A model generated the notes under the pieces. That model saw only the letters and a list, made by a program, of their open reading frames with translations, was not told the origin of the DNA and searched no databases. Positions 51,869-61,283 of a stretch of 64,000 nt of DNA are shown here, in pieces. A program made the position numbers and the translations under genes. Source of the DNA: JBEEJZ01 sp046046915. GTDB taxonomy: Bacteria > Pseudomonadota > Gammaproteobacteria > Burkholderiales > Burkholderiaceae_C. The number at the start of each line of letters is the position of its first letter. Positions within the stretch are counted from its first letter, which is position 1. The stretch is from the NCBI GenBank assembly GCA_046046915.1, contig JBJOIT010000003.1, forward strand, positions 43,479 through 107,478, read 5' to 3'.

Positions 51869-54328
51869 CTAGTGCTTAACAGCCGGTGCGTGGGCAACCG
51901 AAGCATCGCTTCCTGTTGCCGAACCGCCCTTAGAGGCAATGTCTACCCCCCCGATGTCCTCGTCTGGCAGGGGTATAGGCCGTGTTTCCAGAGCAATCTC
52001 CAAGACTTTATCTATCCACCTGACAGGCACGATTTCCAGACCATTTTTGACATTCTCCGGAATGTCTTGCAAGTCCTTGGCGTTTTCCTCAGGTATGAGA
52101 ACCGTCTTGATACCACCACGCAAGGCGGCCAATAATTTTTCCTTGAGTCCGCCGATGGCAGTCACCTCGCCGCGCAAGGTGATCTCGCCGGTCATGGCGA
52201 CGTCACCGCGAACCGGAATACCCGTCAACGCGGACACAAAGGCCGTCGTCATGGCCGCCCCAGCGCTTGGACCATCCTTGGGCGTCGCACCATCAGGCAC
52301 ATGAATGTGGATATCTCGCTTCTCAAAGACATCGTCCTTGATGCCAAGTCGGCGGGAGCGGCTTCGTACGACCGTGCGGGCCGCTTCAACCGACTCTTTC
52401 ATCACGTCACCAAGAGACCCGGTTCTTGTGATCACGCCTTTACCAGGCATCGTGGCTGCCTCGATCGTGAGCAGATCGCCGCCAACCTCGGTCCACGCCA
52501 AACCAACCACTTGACCCACTTGGTTTTGCTCTTCGGCTCGTCCGTAGCTGTATTTGCGCACGCCCAGATAATCATTGAGGTTATCTGCTGTCACAGTGAC
52601 CTGAGCCTTGGTTTGTCCAAGTTGCAGGCTCTTGACCACCTTTCGGCAAATTTTTGACAACTCTCGCTCCAAGGAGCGCACGCCGGCTTCACGCGTGTAG
52701 TACCGGACGATGTCCCGGACGGCATCATGCCCAACGACCAATTCGCTGTCTTTCACCCCGTTGTTCGACATCTGCTTGGGTAGCAAATAGCGAGTCGCAA
52801 TGTTGGTTTTTTCATCTTCGGTGTAGCCCGACAAGCGGATGACCTCCATACGGTCAAGTAATGCCGTTGGAATGTTCATCGAGTTGGAGGTCGCCACGAA
52901 CATGACGTCACTGAGGTCGAAATCAACTTCGACATAGTGGTCGCCGAACTTGTGGTTTTGCTCCGGATCAAGAACCTCCAGGAGAGCACTAGAAGGATCC
53001 CCACGGAAGTCGGTCCCCAACTTATCGATTTCATCGAGCAAAAACAAGGGGTTGCGCGTGCCAACCTTGGACAGGCTCTGCAAGACCTTGCCAGGCATGG
53101 CACCGATATAGGTGCGACGATGCCCACGGATTTCCGCCTCATCGCGCATACCACCCAGCGCCATGCGAACGTACTTACGGCCTGTGGCTTTTGCGATCGA
53201 CTGACCCAGCGACGTTTTCCCAACGCCGGGCGGGCCGACCAAACAAAGAATTGGGGCTTTTACCTTGTCCACACGCTGTTGAACGGCAAGATATTCAAGG
53301 ATACGGTCCTTGACCTTGTCCAGGCCGAAGTGGTCCTCGTTGAGCACTCCCTCTGCATTAGACAGGTTGTGTTTGATCTTGGTCCTTTTGCTCCAAGGCA
53401 AGGCCGTCAACACATCAACATAATTGCGCACCACGGTCGCTTCCGCTGACATGGGCGACATCAGCTTCAGTTTCTTGAGCTCTGCCTCAACCTTTTTCAA
53501 GGCTTCCTTGGGCATGTGCGCTGCCTTGATCTTTTTCTCGATCTCGTCAATGTCCGCCCCGTCTTCACCCTCGCCTAATTCTTTCTGAATGGCCTTGACT
53601 TGCTCGTTCAGATAGAAATCGCGCTGATTTTTTTCCATTTGACGCTTGACGCGTCCGCGGATTTTTTTATCGACATTCAGAATATCGACTTCGCGCTCGA
53701 TTTGCTCAAACAGATTTTCGAGACGCTCACGAACCCCTGGCAATGCAAGCACGGACTGCTTGTTCTCAAGCTTCAATGGCAAGTGAGCAGCAATCGTGTC
53801 CGCCAGACGTCCGGGGTCATCAATGCTGGCAATGGAAGTGAGAATTTCCGGGGGAATCTTTTTGTTCAGTTTGACGTACTGATCAAACTGCTGCATCACA
53901 GCGCGGCGCAAGGCCTCTACCTCGCTGGACTTGCCGCGCAGACCTGCTGGCTCCTGCACCTCGTCTTCCACAGGCGTCACATTGGCTGTGAAGTACGACT
54001 CTCCCTCGACGATTTTGTTGACATGGGCTCGTTGTTGCCCTTCGACCAGCACCTTAACGGTGCCATCGGGCAGCTTGAGCATCTGCAAAATAGTGGACAC
54101 GCAACCCACATCGAACATGTCGGAGACAACAGGATCGTCCTTGGCGGCCGCTTTTTGCGCGACCAACATGATCCGGCGCTCCGCTTCCATGGCGGCCTCC
54201 AGGGCTTTGATACTTTTCGGCCGCCCCACAAACAAGGGGATCACCATGTGGGGAAAAACTACCACGTCGCGCAGAGGCAACAGTGGAAGTTCGAGCGGGG
54301 ATGCAGGCAATGGAGTGTGACCAGACAT
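51869..54328 (-). CDS. lon: ATP-dependent protease Lon
   Basis: Lon of 819 residues degrades damaged and regulatory proteins. The N-terminal LPLLPLRDVVVFPHMVIPLFVG domain, the AAA Walker A GPPGVGKTSLGQSIA, Walker B FLLDEIDKLG and the C-terminal protease domain with the catalytic Ser in KDGPSAGAAM and the Lys near TAIGGLKEKLLAA are complete. The ATG giving MSGHTPLPAS follows GAGG; an upstream in-frame start has no support. A heat-shock-type promoter precedes it. It is the last gene of tig-clpP-clpX-lon. Confidence 0.98.
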   Translation of the reverse strand: MSGHTPLPASPLELPLLPLRDVVVFPHMVIPLFVGRPKSIKALEAAMEAERRIMLVAQKAAAKDDPVVSDMFDVGCVSTILQMLKLPDGTVKVLVEGQQRAHVNKIVEGESYFTANVTPVEDEVQEPAGLRGKSSEVEALRRAVMQQFDQYVKLNKKIPPEILTSIASIDDPGRLADTIAAHLPLKLENKQSVLALPGVRERLENLFEQIEREVDILNVDKKIRGRVKRQMEKNQRDFYLNEQVKAIQKELGEGEDGADIDEIEKKIKAAHMPKEALKKVEAELKKLKLMSPMSAEATVVRNYVDVLTALPWSKRTKIKHNLSNAEGVLNEDHFGLDKVKDRILEYLAVQQRVDKVKAPILCLVGPPGVGKTSLGQSIAKATGRKYVRMALGGMRDEAEIRGHRRTYIGAMPGKVLQSLSKVGTRNPLFLLDEIDKLGTDFRGDPSSALLEVLDPEQNHKFGDHYVEVDFDLSDVMFVATSNSMNIPTALLDRMEVIRLSGYTEDEKTNIATRYLLPKQMSNNGVKDSELVVGHDAVRDIVRYYTREAGVRSLERELSKICRKVVKSLQLGQTKAQVTVTADNLNDYLGVRKYSYGRAEEQNQVGQVVGLAWTEVGGDLLTIEAATMPGKGVITRTGSLGDVMKESVEAARTVVRSRSRRLGIKDDVFEKRDIHIHVPDGATPKDGPSAGAAMTTAFVSALTGIPVRGDVAMTGEITLRGEVTAIGGLKEKLLAALRGGIKTVLIPEENAKDLQDIPENVKNGLEIVPVRWIDKVLEIALETRPIPLPDEDIGGVDIASKGGSATGSDASVAHAPAVKH

Positions 54329-54352
54329 AGATACCTCGTAATGACCTGTCAG

Positions 54353-54380
54353 ATATGGGCTTGACCTACAGCATTTCAAC
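54353..54380 (-). promoter_or_regulatory. lon: candidate sigma-32 promoter of lon
   Basis: On the minus strand GTTGAAA (54374-54380), a 14-base spacer and CCCATAT (54353-54359) match the heat-shock sigma factor pattern CTTGAAA/CCCATnT and resemble the known E. coli lon promoter. The predicted start would be about 15 bases before the lon ATG. Confidence 0.6.
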
Positions 54381-54422
54381 GCATTTGATTATGCTGCGGG
54401 CCGAAATATCGCAAACGAAAGT

Positions 54423-54448
54423 AAACAGCCGGTGATTACCGGCTGTTT
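54423..54448 (-). terminator. terminator-like hairpin between clpX and lon
   Basis: AAACAGCCGG, a six-base loop and CCGGCTGTTT form a perfect 10-base stem 12 bases after the clpX stop. The tail ACTTTCGTTT is only moderately U-rich. Confidence 0.65.
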
Positions 54449-54459
54449 GAAGCTTGTCG

Positions 54460-55725
54460 TCAGGCTTTTTTAGCCAAATCCCTGTAAACCAGAAGTGGGG
54501 GCTTGTTTTCTTCGATGGTCGAATCGTCTACCACCACCTTGTCTACGTTGCTGGCCGTTGGCAGCTCGTACATGGTGTCGATGAGCGCATGTTCCATGAT
54601 GGAGCGCAAACCTCGTGCGCCCGTTTTCCGAGCCAGTGCTTTCTTGGCGATCGCCTTGAGTGCGGCGGGCCTGATTTCAAGGTCGACGCCTTCCATGGCC
54701 AGGAGCTTGGCGTACTGTTTGACCAAGGCATTTTTAGGCTCGGTCAGGATCTGAACCAGGGCGTCCTCGCTCAGCTCAGCCAAGGTGGCGACCACCGGCA
54801 TACGGCCTACCAATTCCGGGATCAAACCAAACTTGATCAGATCCTCAGGCTCGACGTCCTTGAACACCTCGGTCAGCGCCCGCTGCTGCTTGCTCTTGAC
54901 GGCTGCGCCAAAACCCATACCCGACGACTCGGTGCGGGCATCGATCACTTTCTCGAGCCCGGCAAACGCTCCGCCACAAATAAACAGGATATTGGTGGTA
55001 TCAACCTGCACAAAATCCTGATTGGGGTGCTTGCGTCCGCCCTGGGGAGGAACGCTGGCCATGGTGCCCTCCATCAACTTGAGCAAGGCCTGCTGCACAC
55101 CCTCGCCAGATACGTCCCGAGTAATGGAAGGGTTGTCGGATTTACGGGAAATCTTATCGATTTCGTCGATGTAAACGATGCCTCGCTGGGCGCGCTCCAC
55201 ATCGTAGTTGCAGGTTTGAAGAAGCTTCAGAACAATGTTTTCAACGTCTTCGCCCACGTACCCGGCTTCGGTCAGGGTCGTCGCATCCGCCATGACAAAG
55301 GGTACGTCCAGCATGCGTGCCATGGTTTGAGCCAACAAGGTTTTGCCAGAACCGGTGGGGCCAATCAAGAGAATGTTGCTTTTGGCGAGTTCAACTTCGT
55401 CTTTTTTGGCCACATCCTTGTGCTTCAAACGCTTGTAATGGTTGTAAACCGCAACCGCCAGTGTGCGCTTGGCTGGTTCCTGCCCGATCACATAGCTATC
55501 CAGATTGGATTTGATGTCCACAGGGGTGGGCAGGTCACTGCCAGACTCACTGGCAGCACCCGACTGAGGCAGCTCATCCCGAATGATGTCGTTGCAGAGA
55601 TCAATGCACTCGTCACAAATAAAGACCGAGGGCCCCGCAATCAACTTCTTCACCTCATGCTGGCTCTTGCCACAGAAGGAGCAGTAAAGCGTTTTTTCGC
55701 CTGAAGAGCCTTTTTTTTCGGCCAT
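54460..55725 (-). CDS. clpX: ATP-dependent Clp protease ATP-binding subunit ClpX
   Basis: ClpX of 421 residues unfolds substrates and feeds them to ClpP. The N-terminal zinc finger YCSFCGKSQHEVKKLIAGP with CDECIDLC, the Walker A GPTGSGKTLLAQ, Walker B IVYIDEIDK and the ClpP-contact loop IGF-type region (AKLLAMEGVDLEI lies after it) fit ClpX. The ATG giving MAEKKGSSGEK follows AAGGTAGG. It lies 69 bases after clpP on the same strand. Confidence 0.98.
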   Translation of the reverse strand: MAEKKGSSGEKTLYCSFCGKSQHEVKKLIAGPSVFICDECIDLCNDIIRDELPQSGAASESGSDLPTPVDIKSNLDSYVIGQEPAKRTLAVAVYNHYKRLKHKDVAKKDEVELAKSNILLIGPTGSGKTLLAQTMARMLDVPFVMADATTLTEAGYVGEDVENIVLKLLQTCNYDVERAQRGIVYIDEIDKISRKSDNPSITRDVSGEGVQQALLKLMEGTMASVPPQGGRKHPNQDFVQVDTTNILFICGGAFAGLEKVIDARTESSGMGFGAAVKSKQQRALTEVFKDVEPEDLIKFGLIPELVGRMPVVATLAELSEDALVQILTEPKNALVKQYAKLLAMEGVDLEIRPAALKAIAKKALARKTGARGLRSIMEHALIDTMYELPTASNVDKVVVDDSTIEENKPPLLVYRDLAKKA

Positions 55726-55794
55726 GTAACCTACCTTGTTAATGGGGAAACCAAACAAACAGCACTGGCTATCCCCGAATCACGTAAACCGATC

Positions 55795-56415
55795 TCAGCC
55801 GCGCTTGGAAATAACCTGATCAACCAGGCCGTATTCTTTGGCTTCGTCTGCAGACATGTAGTAATCGCGCTCAGTGTCGCGGGCAATTCGCTCCAGGGGC
55901 TGACCTGTGCGTTCGGCCAGGATCTTGTTCAGTTGCTCACGCGTTTTCAAAATTTCACGGGCCTGAATTTCGATTTCCGTCGCCTGCCCCTGGCTACCAC
56001 CAGAGGGTTGGTGGATCATGATCTTGGAATTGGGGAGTGAAAAGCGCTTGCCCTTGGCACCAGCAGACAAGAGAAAAGCACCCATGCTGGCAGCAAAACC
56101 CACACACAGGGTCGACACATCCGGCTTGATGAAATTCATGGTGTCAAAAATCGCCATGCCAGCAGACACTGAACCGCCAGGAGAATTGATGTAGAACGAA
56201 ATGTCCTTATCAGGATTCTCGCTCTCCAAAAACAGCAGCTGTGCCACAACCAGGTTGGCTGTTTGATCATTCACGGGGCCGACCAAAAAGATGACCCGCT
56301 CCTTCAGAAGACGCGAGTAAATGTCATAAGACCGCTCGCCACGACCGGACTGTTCAATCACCATGGGCACCATTCCGAGGCCCTGGGTTTCGTATGCGTT
56401 GTTTGACACGATCAT
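55795..56415 (-). CDS. clpP: ATP-dependent Clp protease proteolytic subunit ClpP
   Basis: Serine protease subunit of 206 residues. The catalytic Ser is in CVGFAASMGAFLLSAG, the His in IMIHQPSGGSQGQ and the Asp in RDTERDYYMSADEA. The ATG giving MIVSNNAYE follows GGAG at six bases; the frame is open further upstream but that part is not ClpP-like. The gene stands between tig and clpX, preceded by a hairpin and a heat-shock-like promoter. Confidence 0.98.
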   Translation of the reverse strand: MIVSNNAYETQGLGMVPMVIEQSGRGERSYDIYSRLLKERVIFLVGPVNDQTANLVVAQLLFLESENPDKDISFYINSPGGSVSAGMAIFDTMNFIKPDVSTLCVGFAASMGAFLLSAGAKGKRFSLPNSKIMIHQPSGGSQGQATEIEIQAREILKTREQLNKILAERTGQPLERIARDTERDYYMSADEAKEYGLVDQVISKRG

Positions 56416-56461
56416 GATGTCTCCAATAAAGGCGTTATGCCCAAGTGATGTGCAGAAATAG

Positions 56462-56505
56462 AAATGGGGCTTGCTCTGCGGACCACAAGTCCGAAACAAG
56501 CCCCA
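56462..56505 (-). promoter_or_regulatory. clpP: hairpin and candidate sigma-32 promoter between tig and clpP
   Basis: On the minus strand CTTGTG (56484-56489), 14 bases and CCCCATTT (56462-56469) resemble a heat-shock promoter with an imperfect -35. The same bases form a long hairpin (TGGGGCTTG/CAAGCCCCA with an inner CGGAC/GTCCG stem), which may attenuate read-through from tig. Confidence 0.5.
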
Positions 56506-56531
56506 ACAACCAATAAACCTGATACCAAGTA

Positions 56532-57842
56532 TCAGTTAGAACCCATCAACTCATCAAACGACACTTGCTTGTCCACAACCTTGGCTTTGGACAGCACGTA
56601 GTCGGTCACGTTGTTTTCCAGGACGATGGACTCCACCTCGGCCATACGCTTGTAGTCGCCATAGTACCAACGCACAACTTCTTCGGGCTTCTCGTAGCTG
56701 GCTGCCAGCTCGTCGATGTGCGCCTTGATCTGCTCAACCTTGGCCTGCAGGGATTCCGAACGAACCAACTCAGCCACTACCAGGCCCAGGCGTACGCGAC
56801 GCTCGGCTTGGGGGCGGAACATATCGCCAGGAATGGGGGCTTTGTCAGCATCTTTCACGCCGCGCTGCTTCAGGTCCGCGCGGGCACCTTCAATCAGCCG
56901 ATCCACCTCAGCCTGAACGCTTGCTTTGGGCAAATCGAGTTCAGCAACGGAAGCCAAAGCATCCATGGCGGCCGCTTTATTACGTGCCAGCAAACGGAAC
57001 TTCACCTCGCGCTCGAGGTTCTTGCGAATGTCAGCGCGCAAACCGTCCACAGTGCCGTCCTCAATACCCAGGGACTTGGCCAACGCCTCGTTCACTTCGG
57101 GCAAATGAGCCGCTTCGATCTTCTTGACCGTGACCATGAAATCTGCTGTCTTGCCTGCCACGTCTTTGCCGTGGTAATCGGCGGGGAAGGCCAAGGGGAA
57201 AGTCTTGCTTTCGCCCAGCTTCATGCCGCGCACAGCCTCTTCAAACTCTTTGAGCATCTGGCCTTCACCCACCAGAAACTGGAAATCATCCGCTTTGCCG
57301 CCAGCAAAAGGCTCACCGTCGATCTTGCCTTCAAAGTCCACCGTCACACGGTCGCTGTCCTGGGCTGCGCCATCTTGTGGACGCTGAGCGAAGGTGCGAC
57401 GCTGCTTGCGCAGAATATCAATCGTCTTGTCGATGGCACCGTCGGTCACATCAGAAGCCAGCTTTTCGATTTCAGCGGACGCCAAGTCACCCAGTTTCAC
57501 TTCAGGGAACACTTCAAAAATCGCGTCAAAAGCCATGGCGCCCTCAGGCGATTCCTTGCTTTCAGTGATGCGAGGCTGACCCGCGACACGCAAATTAGCT
57601 TCGCTGGCAGCGGCTGCAAAGGCCTCACCGACCTTGTCATTCATGACTTCGTAGTGAACCGAGTAACCGTAACGTTGGGTCACCACATTCATGGGGACTT
57701 TGCCGGGACGGAAGCCGTCCATCTTCACGGTACGAGCCAGCTTCTTCAGGCGCACGTCCACCTCAGACTGAATCACAGAAACCGGCAGGGTCAAAGTGAT
57801 CTTGCGTTCCAGCTTCTCGAGCGTTTCTACAGTTACGGCCAT
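56532..57842 (-). CDS. tig: trigger factor
   Basis: Ribosome-bound chaperone and prolyl isomerase of 436 residues. The N-terminal ribosome-binding helix region contains VDGFRPGKVPM (the GFRxGKxP signature, here read MDGFRPGKVPMNVV). The FKBP-like PPIase domain spans about 160 to 245 (DRVTVDFEGKIDGEPFAGG), and the C-terminal chaperone domain follows. TTAGGAGA precedes the ATG giving MAVTVETLE. It heads the tig-clpP-clpX-lon cluster and lies 67 bases after tRNA-Leu. Confidence 0.98.
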   Translation of the reverse strand: MAVTVETLEKLERKITLTLPVSVIQSEVDVRLKKLARTVKMDGFRPGKVPMNVVTQRYGYSVHYEVMNDKVGEAFAAAASEANLRVAGQPRITESKESPEGAMAFDAIFEVFPEVKLGDLASAEIEKLASDVTDGAIDKTIDILRKQRRTFAQRPQDGAAQDSDRVTVDFEGKIDGEPFAGGKADDFQFLVGEGQMLKEFEEAVRGMKLGESKTFPLAFPADYHGKDVAGKTADFMVTVKKIEAAHLPEVNEALAKSLGIEDGTVDGLRADIRKNLEREVKFRLLARNKAAAMDALASVAELDLPKASVQAEVDRLIEGARADLKQRGVKDADKAPIPGDMFRPQAERRVRLGLVVAELVRSESLQAKVEQIKAHIDELAASYEKPEEVVRWYYGDYKRMAEVESIVLENNVTDYVLSKAKVVDKQVSFDELMGSN

Positions 57843-57909
57843 CAGGTTTCTCCTAAATTGGGAAAAATGAACGCGTTGGTTCGCGTCCATCGAACTAATT
57901 TGTCTTATG

Positions 57910-57996
57910 TGGTGCGCGGGGCCGGACTCGAACCGGCACGGTATTGCTACCGTCAGGACCTAAACCTGGTGCGTCTACCAATTTCGCCACCCGCGC
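57910..57996 (-). tRNA. tRNA-Leu(TAG)
   Basis: An 87-nt tRNA with encoded CCA and a long variable arm. Acceptor GCGCGGG pairs with CCCGCGC, and the anticodon stem CCAGG/CCTGA-type encloses loop TTTAGGT, giving anticodon TAG. It lies just upstream of tig. Confidence 0.96.
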
Positions 57997-58007
57997 ACAA
58001 AACGAAA

Positions 58008-58030
58008 GGGACGGCATTCAAGACCGCCCC
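58008..58030 (-). terminator. terminator of the RND efflux operon
   Basis: On the minus strand GGGGCGG and CCGTCCC form a seven-base stem with one G-U pair, followed by TTTCGTTTTG. It lies 80 bases after the RND stop and just before tRNA-Leu. Confidence 0.6.
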
Positions 58031-58110
58031 ATGAAATCGGTCAACTTTAAATTCTAACCGCGCCAAAACCCGCGCCCGTCCGCACGGCCCATGACGCAAC
58101 ACAAATCTGG

Positions 58111-61100
58111 TCAGGTAACGCCATTGCCGTCACGCCGAACCCTGAACCAGGCCGCATACATGGCTGGCAGGGCCAACAGCGTCAGCACCGTGGCGACCAC
58201 CAGCCCCCCCATGATCGCCACCGCCATGGGTCCCCAGAACACCGACCTCGACAGCGGGATCATGGCCAAAACCGCTGCGGCAGCAGTCAACACAATAGGG
58301 CGCAAGCGACGAACAGCACTTTCAACAATTGCGTCCCAGGCAGGCACCCCTCGAGCGCGATCCTGCTCAATCTGGTCGATCAGGATGACAGAGTTGCGCT
58401 GGATCATGCCCATGAGGGCAATGACACCCAGCAAGGCCACAAAGCCAAATGGGCGCCCCAGCAACAACAACGCGCCAGCCACACCCGCGATGCCCAAAGG
58501 CCCGGTCAAAAACACCAGCATGGCGCGGCTGAAGCTTTGCAGCTGCAGCATCAGCAATGTGAAGGTGATGAACAACATCACCGGCATCCCGGCTGCGATG
58601 GAGTCTGAGCCCTTGCTACTTTCCTCCACCGCACCCGCGACCTGAATGCGGTAGGGCTCGGCGGCAGCAACCCAGTGCGCCTCCAGGGTTTCCAGCACCG
58701 GCTTCAGCTCCGCTGTGACGGTCGCACCTTGTAGGCCTTCTGTGATGTCACCTTGCACCGTGATGGCGTAGTCGCGGTTTTCACGCCACATCACACCGGG
58801 TTCCCAATCCAAAGCAGGCTTGGCAATCTGGGACAAGGGAATCATTCGACCCGACGCCGTCGGCACGTAAGCGTTTCCAAGGTCAGTGATCGCATCCCGG
58901 TCGGCCAATGGCTGTCGCAAGACGATGTCCATCAACTTGTCGCCATCGCGAAACTGCCCCACCACAGAGCCACTCAACTGCGTGCGAGCCGCTAGGGCAA
59001 TGGCCTGACTGCTGACCCCCAGGGCACGGGCCTTGTCCTGATCCACCTGCAAGCGTATGACCTTGATGGACTCGTTCCAGTTGTCGTTAACGCCGCGCAT
59101 ATTCGGGTTTTGGCGCATCAGGGCCTTGACCTGGTCTGCTCGCTCACGCAAGGTGGCCGGATCTGGGCCCACCACCCGAAACTGCACCGGGTAAGGCACC
59201 GGCGGGCCGTTAGGCAGTAGCTTGACTCGACCCCGCACCTCCGGAAACTCCTGTGCCAGCAACTGAGGCAGTTGGATACGCAAGCTCTCGCGCTCGGACA
59301 AACCCGCTGGCAGCACGATCAGCTGGGACACGTTTGATTGCGGAAACACCTGATCCAGCGGCAAATAGAAACGGGGCACGCCTGAGCCCACCCAGGTGCT
59401 GACAGCGGTCACACCGGGCGCCTGCATCAACCGATGCTCTAGGCGTTTGGTAACCGCCTCATTGGCATGGATGGACGTTCCCTCCGGGAACCAAATGTCC
59501 ACCAGAATCTCCGGGCGGCTCGAATCCGGGAAAAACTGCTGCTGCACCCGCCCCATGCCCACAATGCCCAGCGCAAACGTCAGAACCGTTGCACCTATGG
59601 TGACCCATCGGTGGCGCACGCACCAGTCCACCGCACGCCGGAAACCGTTGTAAAAAGGGCTGTCAAACATCTCCTGCGGATGCTCATGGCCTGCGCCCTG
59701 CTCTGGGTCCAGGTGAGGTGGACGCTTCAGCAACAAGGTGCCCAAATAGGGGACGAAGTACACCGAAACGATCCAGCTCAACACCAACGCAATCACCGTC
59801 ACCGCGAATATTGCGAAGGTGTATTCGCCGGTCACCGATTTGGCGATACCGATGGGCAAAAAGCCTGCTGCTGTGATCAAGGTGCCGGTGAGCATGGGCA
59901 TGGCGGTAATCTCATAGGCGAAAGTTGCCGCACGCACCTTGTCGTAGCCCTCCTCCATTTTGCGCACCATCATCTCGACGGCAATGATGGCGTCGTCCAC
60001 CAATAGGCCCAGCGCAATGATGAGCGAGCCCAGAGAGATTTTGTGCAGCCCGATATTCCAGTACCACATGGCCAAAAACGTGACCGCCAGCACCAACGGA
60101 ATCGTGATACCCACGACCAGGCCCGGTCGCATGTCGATGTAATAGCGTCGCCACAGGGGGTGGATGCCCGGCCTGCGATGCAGTCCCAAACTCACAAAGC
60201 TGACGGCCAACACAATCACCACCGCCTCGATCAGGACGCTGACAAATTCACGGACCGACGAGGCAACAGCCGTCGGTTGATCCTGAAGCTGTACCAGGCT
60301 GACCCCCAGCGGCAGACTTTTGGCAATGCGCGCAGACTGAGCCTTCAGTGCCTTGCCCAAGGCAATGATGTCCCCACCCTTGGTCATCGACACGCCCAAC
60401 GCGATCACCTCCTGCCCCTGGTGACGCACCTTCACTGCCGGCGGATCGACATAGGCGCGTTTGACCTCTGCGAGGTCACCCAAGCGAAATTGCGCACCGG
60501 ACGCGCCCCGAATGGGCATGGCCCGAAGCTGATCGATGGCATCAAACTGGCCCTGCACCCGAACCTGCACCGTGTCCTGAGGCGTATGTACGGCTCCCGC
60601 ACTCTCTATGGCGTTTTGCGCGTTCAGTTGGGCCAGAACCGCGCCCAGATCAAGGCCCAGTTGCGACAAGCGCTTTTGAGAGATCTCGACATAGACTTTC
60701 TCATCTTGAGCGCCAAAGAGCTCGACTTTGGCCACATCCGGCACCCGTAGCAACTGCTGGCGGGCATCGTCGGCAAACGCCTTGAGCTCGGCATAGCTGA
60801 AGCCGTCGGACTGCAATGCATAAATCACCCCGTACACATCGCCAAAATCGTCGTTAAAAAACGGCCCTTGCACACCTGGCGGCAAGGTGTAGCGCATGTC
60901 GCCCACTTTTTTTCTGACTGAGTACCAGACGCTGGGCACTTCAGATCCTTTGGACGAATCCTTGATCTGAAAAATGATTTGTGACTCGCCCGGCTTGGAA
61001 TAACTGCGGATCTTGTCGGCATAAGGCACCTCCTGCAGCGTGCGCTCGATCTTGTCGGTCACCTGCTCCGCCACCTGCTGCGCCGTGGCGCCCGGCCAGT

Positions 61101-61275
61101 AGGTCCGCACCACCATCGCTCTGAAGGTGAAGGGAGGGTCTTCGTCCTGCCCCAGCTGAAAGTAAGCGGCAAAGCCCAACAGCATCAACACCACGAGCAA
61201 ATAGCGTGTCAGCGCCGGATGCTCCAGCGCCCATTTGGACAGGTTGAAGCCTTCTTTCGGTTGCACTTGGGTCAT
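58111..61275 (-). CDS. RND efflux transporter permease subunit
   Basis: Inner-membrane pump of 1054 residues, the usual RND length. The pattern is one N-terminal helix (TRYLLVVLMLLGFAAYFQLG), a large periplasmic loop, a block of about five to six helices with the proton-relay Asp pair in IIALGLLVDDAIIAVEMM, a second helix and loop, and a final helix block (GLIALMGMIQRNSVILID-like). It pairs with the adaptor gene upstream, whose stop is 8 bases before this start. No outer-membrane channel gene is adjacent. The DEDPPFTFRAMVV opening groups it with AcrB-like pumps of unknown substrate range. Confidence 0.93.
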   Translation of the reverse strand: MTQVQPKEGFNLSKWALEHPALTRYLLVVLMLLGFAAYFQLGQDEDPPFTFRAMVVRTYWPGATAQQVAEQVTDKIERTLQEVPYADKIRSYSKPGESQIIFQIKDSSKGSEVPSVWYSVRKKVGDMRYTLPPGVQGPFFNDDFGDVYGVIYALQSDGFSYAELKAFADDARQQLLRVPDVAKVELFGAQDEKVYVEISQKRLSQLGLDLGAVLAQLNAQNAIESAGAVHTPQDTVQVRVQGQFDAIDQLRAMPIRGASGAQFRLGDLAEVKRAYVDPPAVKVRHQGQEVIALGVSMTKGGDIIALGKALKAQSARIAKSLPLGVSLVQLQDQPTAVASSVREFVSVLIEAVVIVLAVSFVSLGLHRRPGIHPLWRRYYIDMRPGLVVGITIPLVLAVTFLAMWYWNIGLHKISLGSLIIALGLLVDDAIIAVEMMVRKMEEGYDKVRAATFAYEITAMPMLTGTLITAAGFLPIGIAKSVTGEYTFAIFAVTVIALVLSWIVSVYFVPYLGTLLLKRPPHLDPEQGAGHEHPQEMFDSPFYNGFRRAVDWCVRHRWVTIGATVLTFALGIVGMGRVQQQFFPDSSRPEILVDIWFPEGTSIHANEAVTKRLEHRLMQAPGVTAVSTWVGSGVPRFYLPLDQVFPQSNVSQLIVLPAGLSERESLRIQLPQLLAQEFPEVRGRVKLLPNGPPVPYPVQFRVVGPDPATLRERADQVKALMRQNPNMRGVNDNWNESIKVIRLQVDQDKARALGVSSQAIALAARTQLSGSVVGQFRDGDKLMDIVLRQPLADRDAITDLGNAYVPTASGRMIPLSQIAKPALDWEPGVMWRENRDYAITVQGDITEGLQGATVTAELKPVLETLEAHWVAAAEPYRIQVAGAVEESSKGSDSIAAGMPVMLFITFTLLMLQLQSFSRAMLVFLTGPLGIAGVAGALLLLGRPFGFVALLGVIALMGMIQRNSVILIDQIEQDRARGVPAWDAIVESAVRRLRPIVLTAAAAVLAMIPLSRSVFWGPMAVAIMGGLVVATVLTLLALPAMYAAWFRVRRDGNGVT

Positions 61276-61283
61276 GGCAGGCC

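Noticed and set aside
54454..58034. Frames of 416 and 489 codons on the plus strand opposite clpX and tig
   Set aside because: Both mirror conserved genes; the second also runs across the tRNA-Leu gene, which excludes a real coding region there.
59600..60300. A possible frameshift in the middle of the RND pump, because the loop after the Asp pair looked unusual
   Set aside because: The frame stays open over 1054 residues with the usual helices and loops in the right order, so the pump appears intact.
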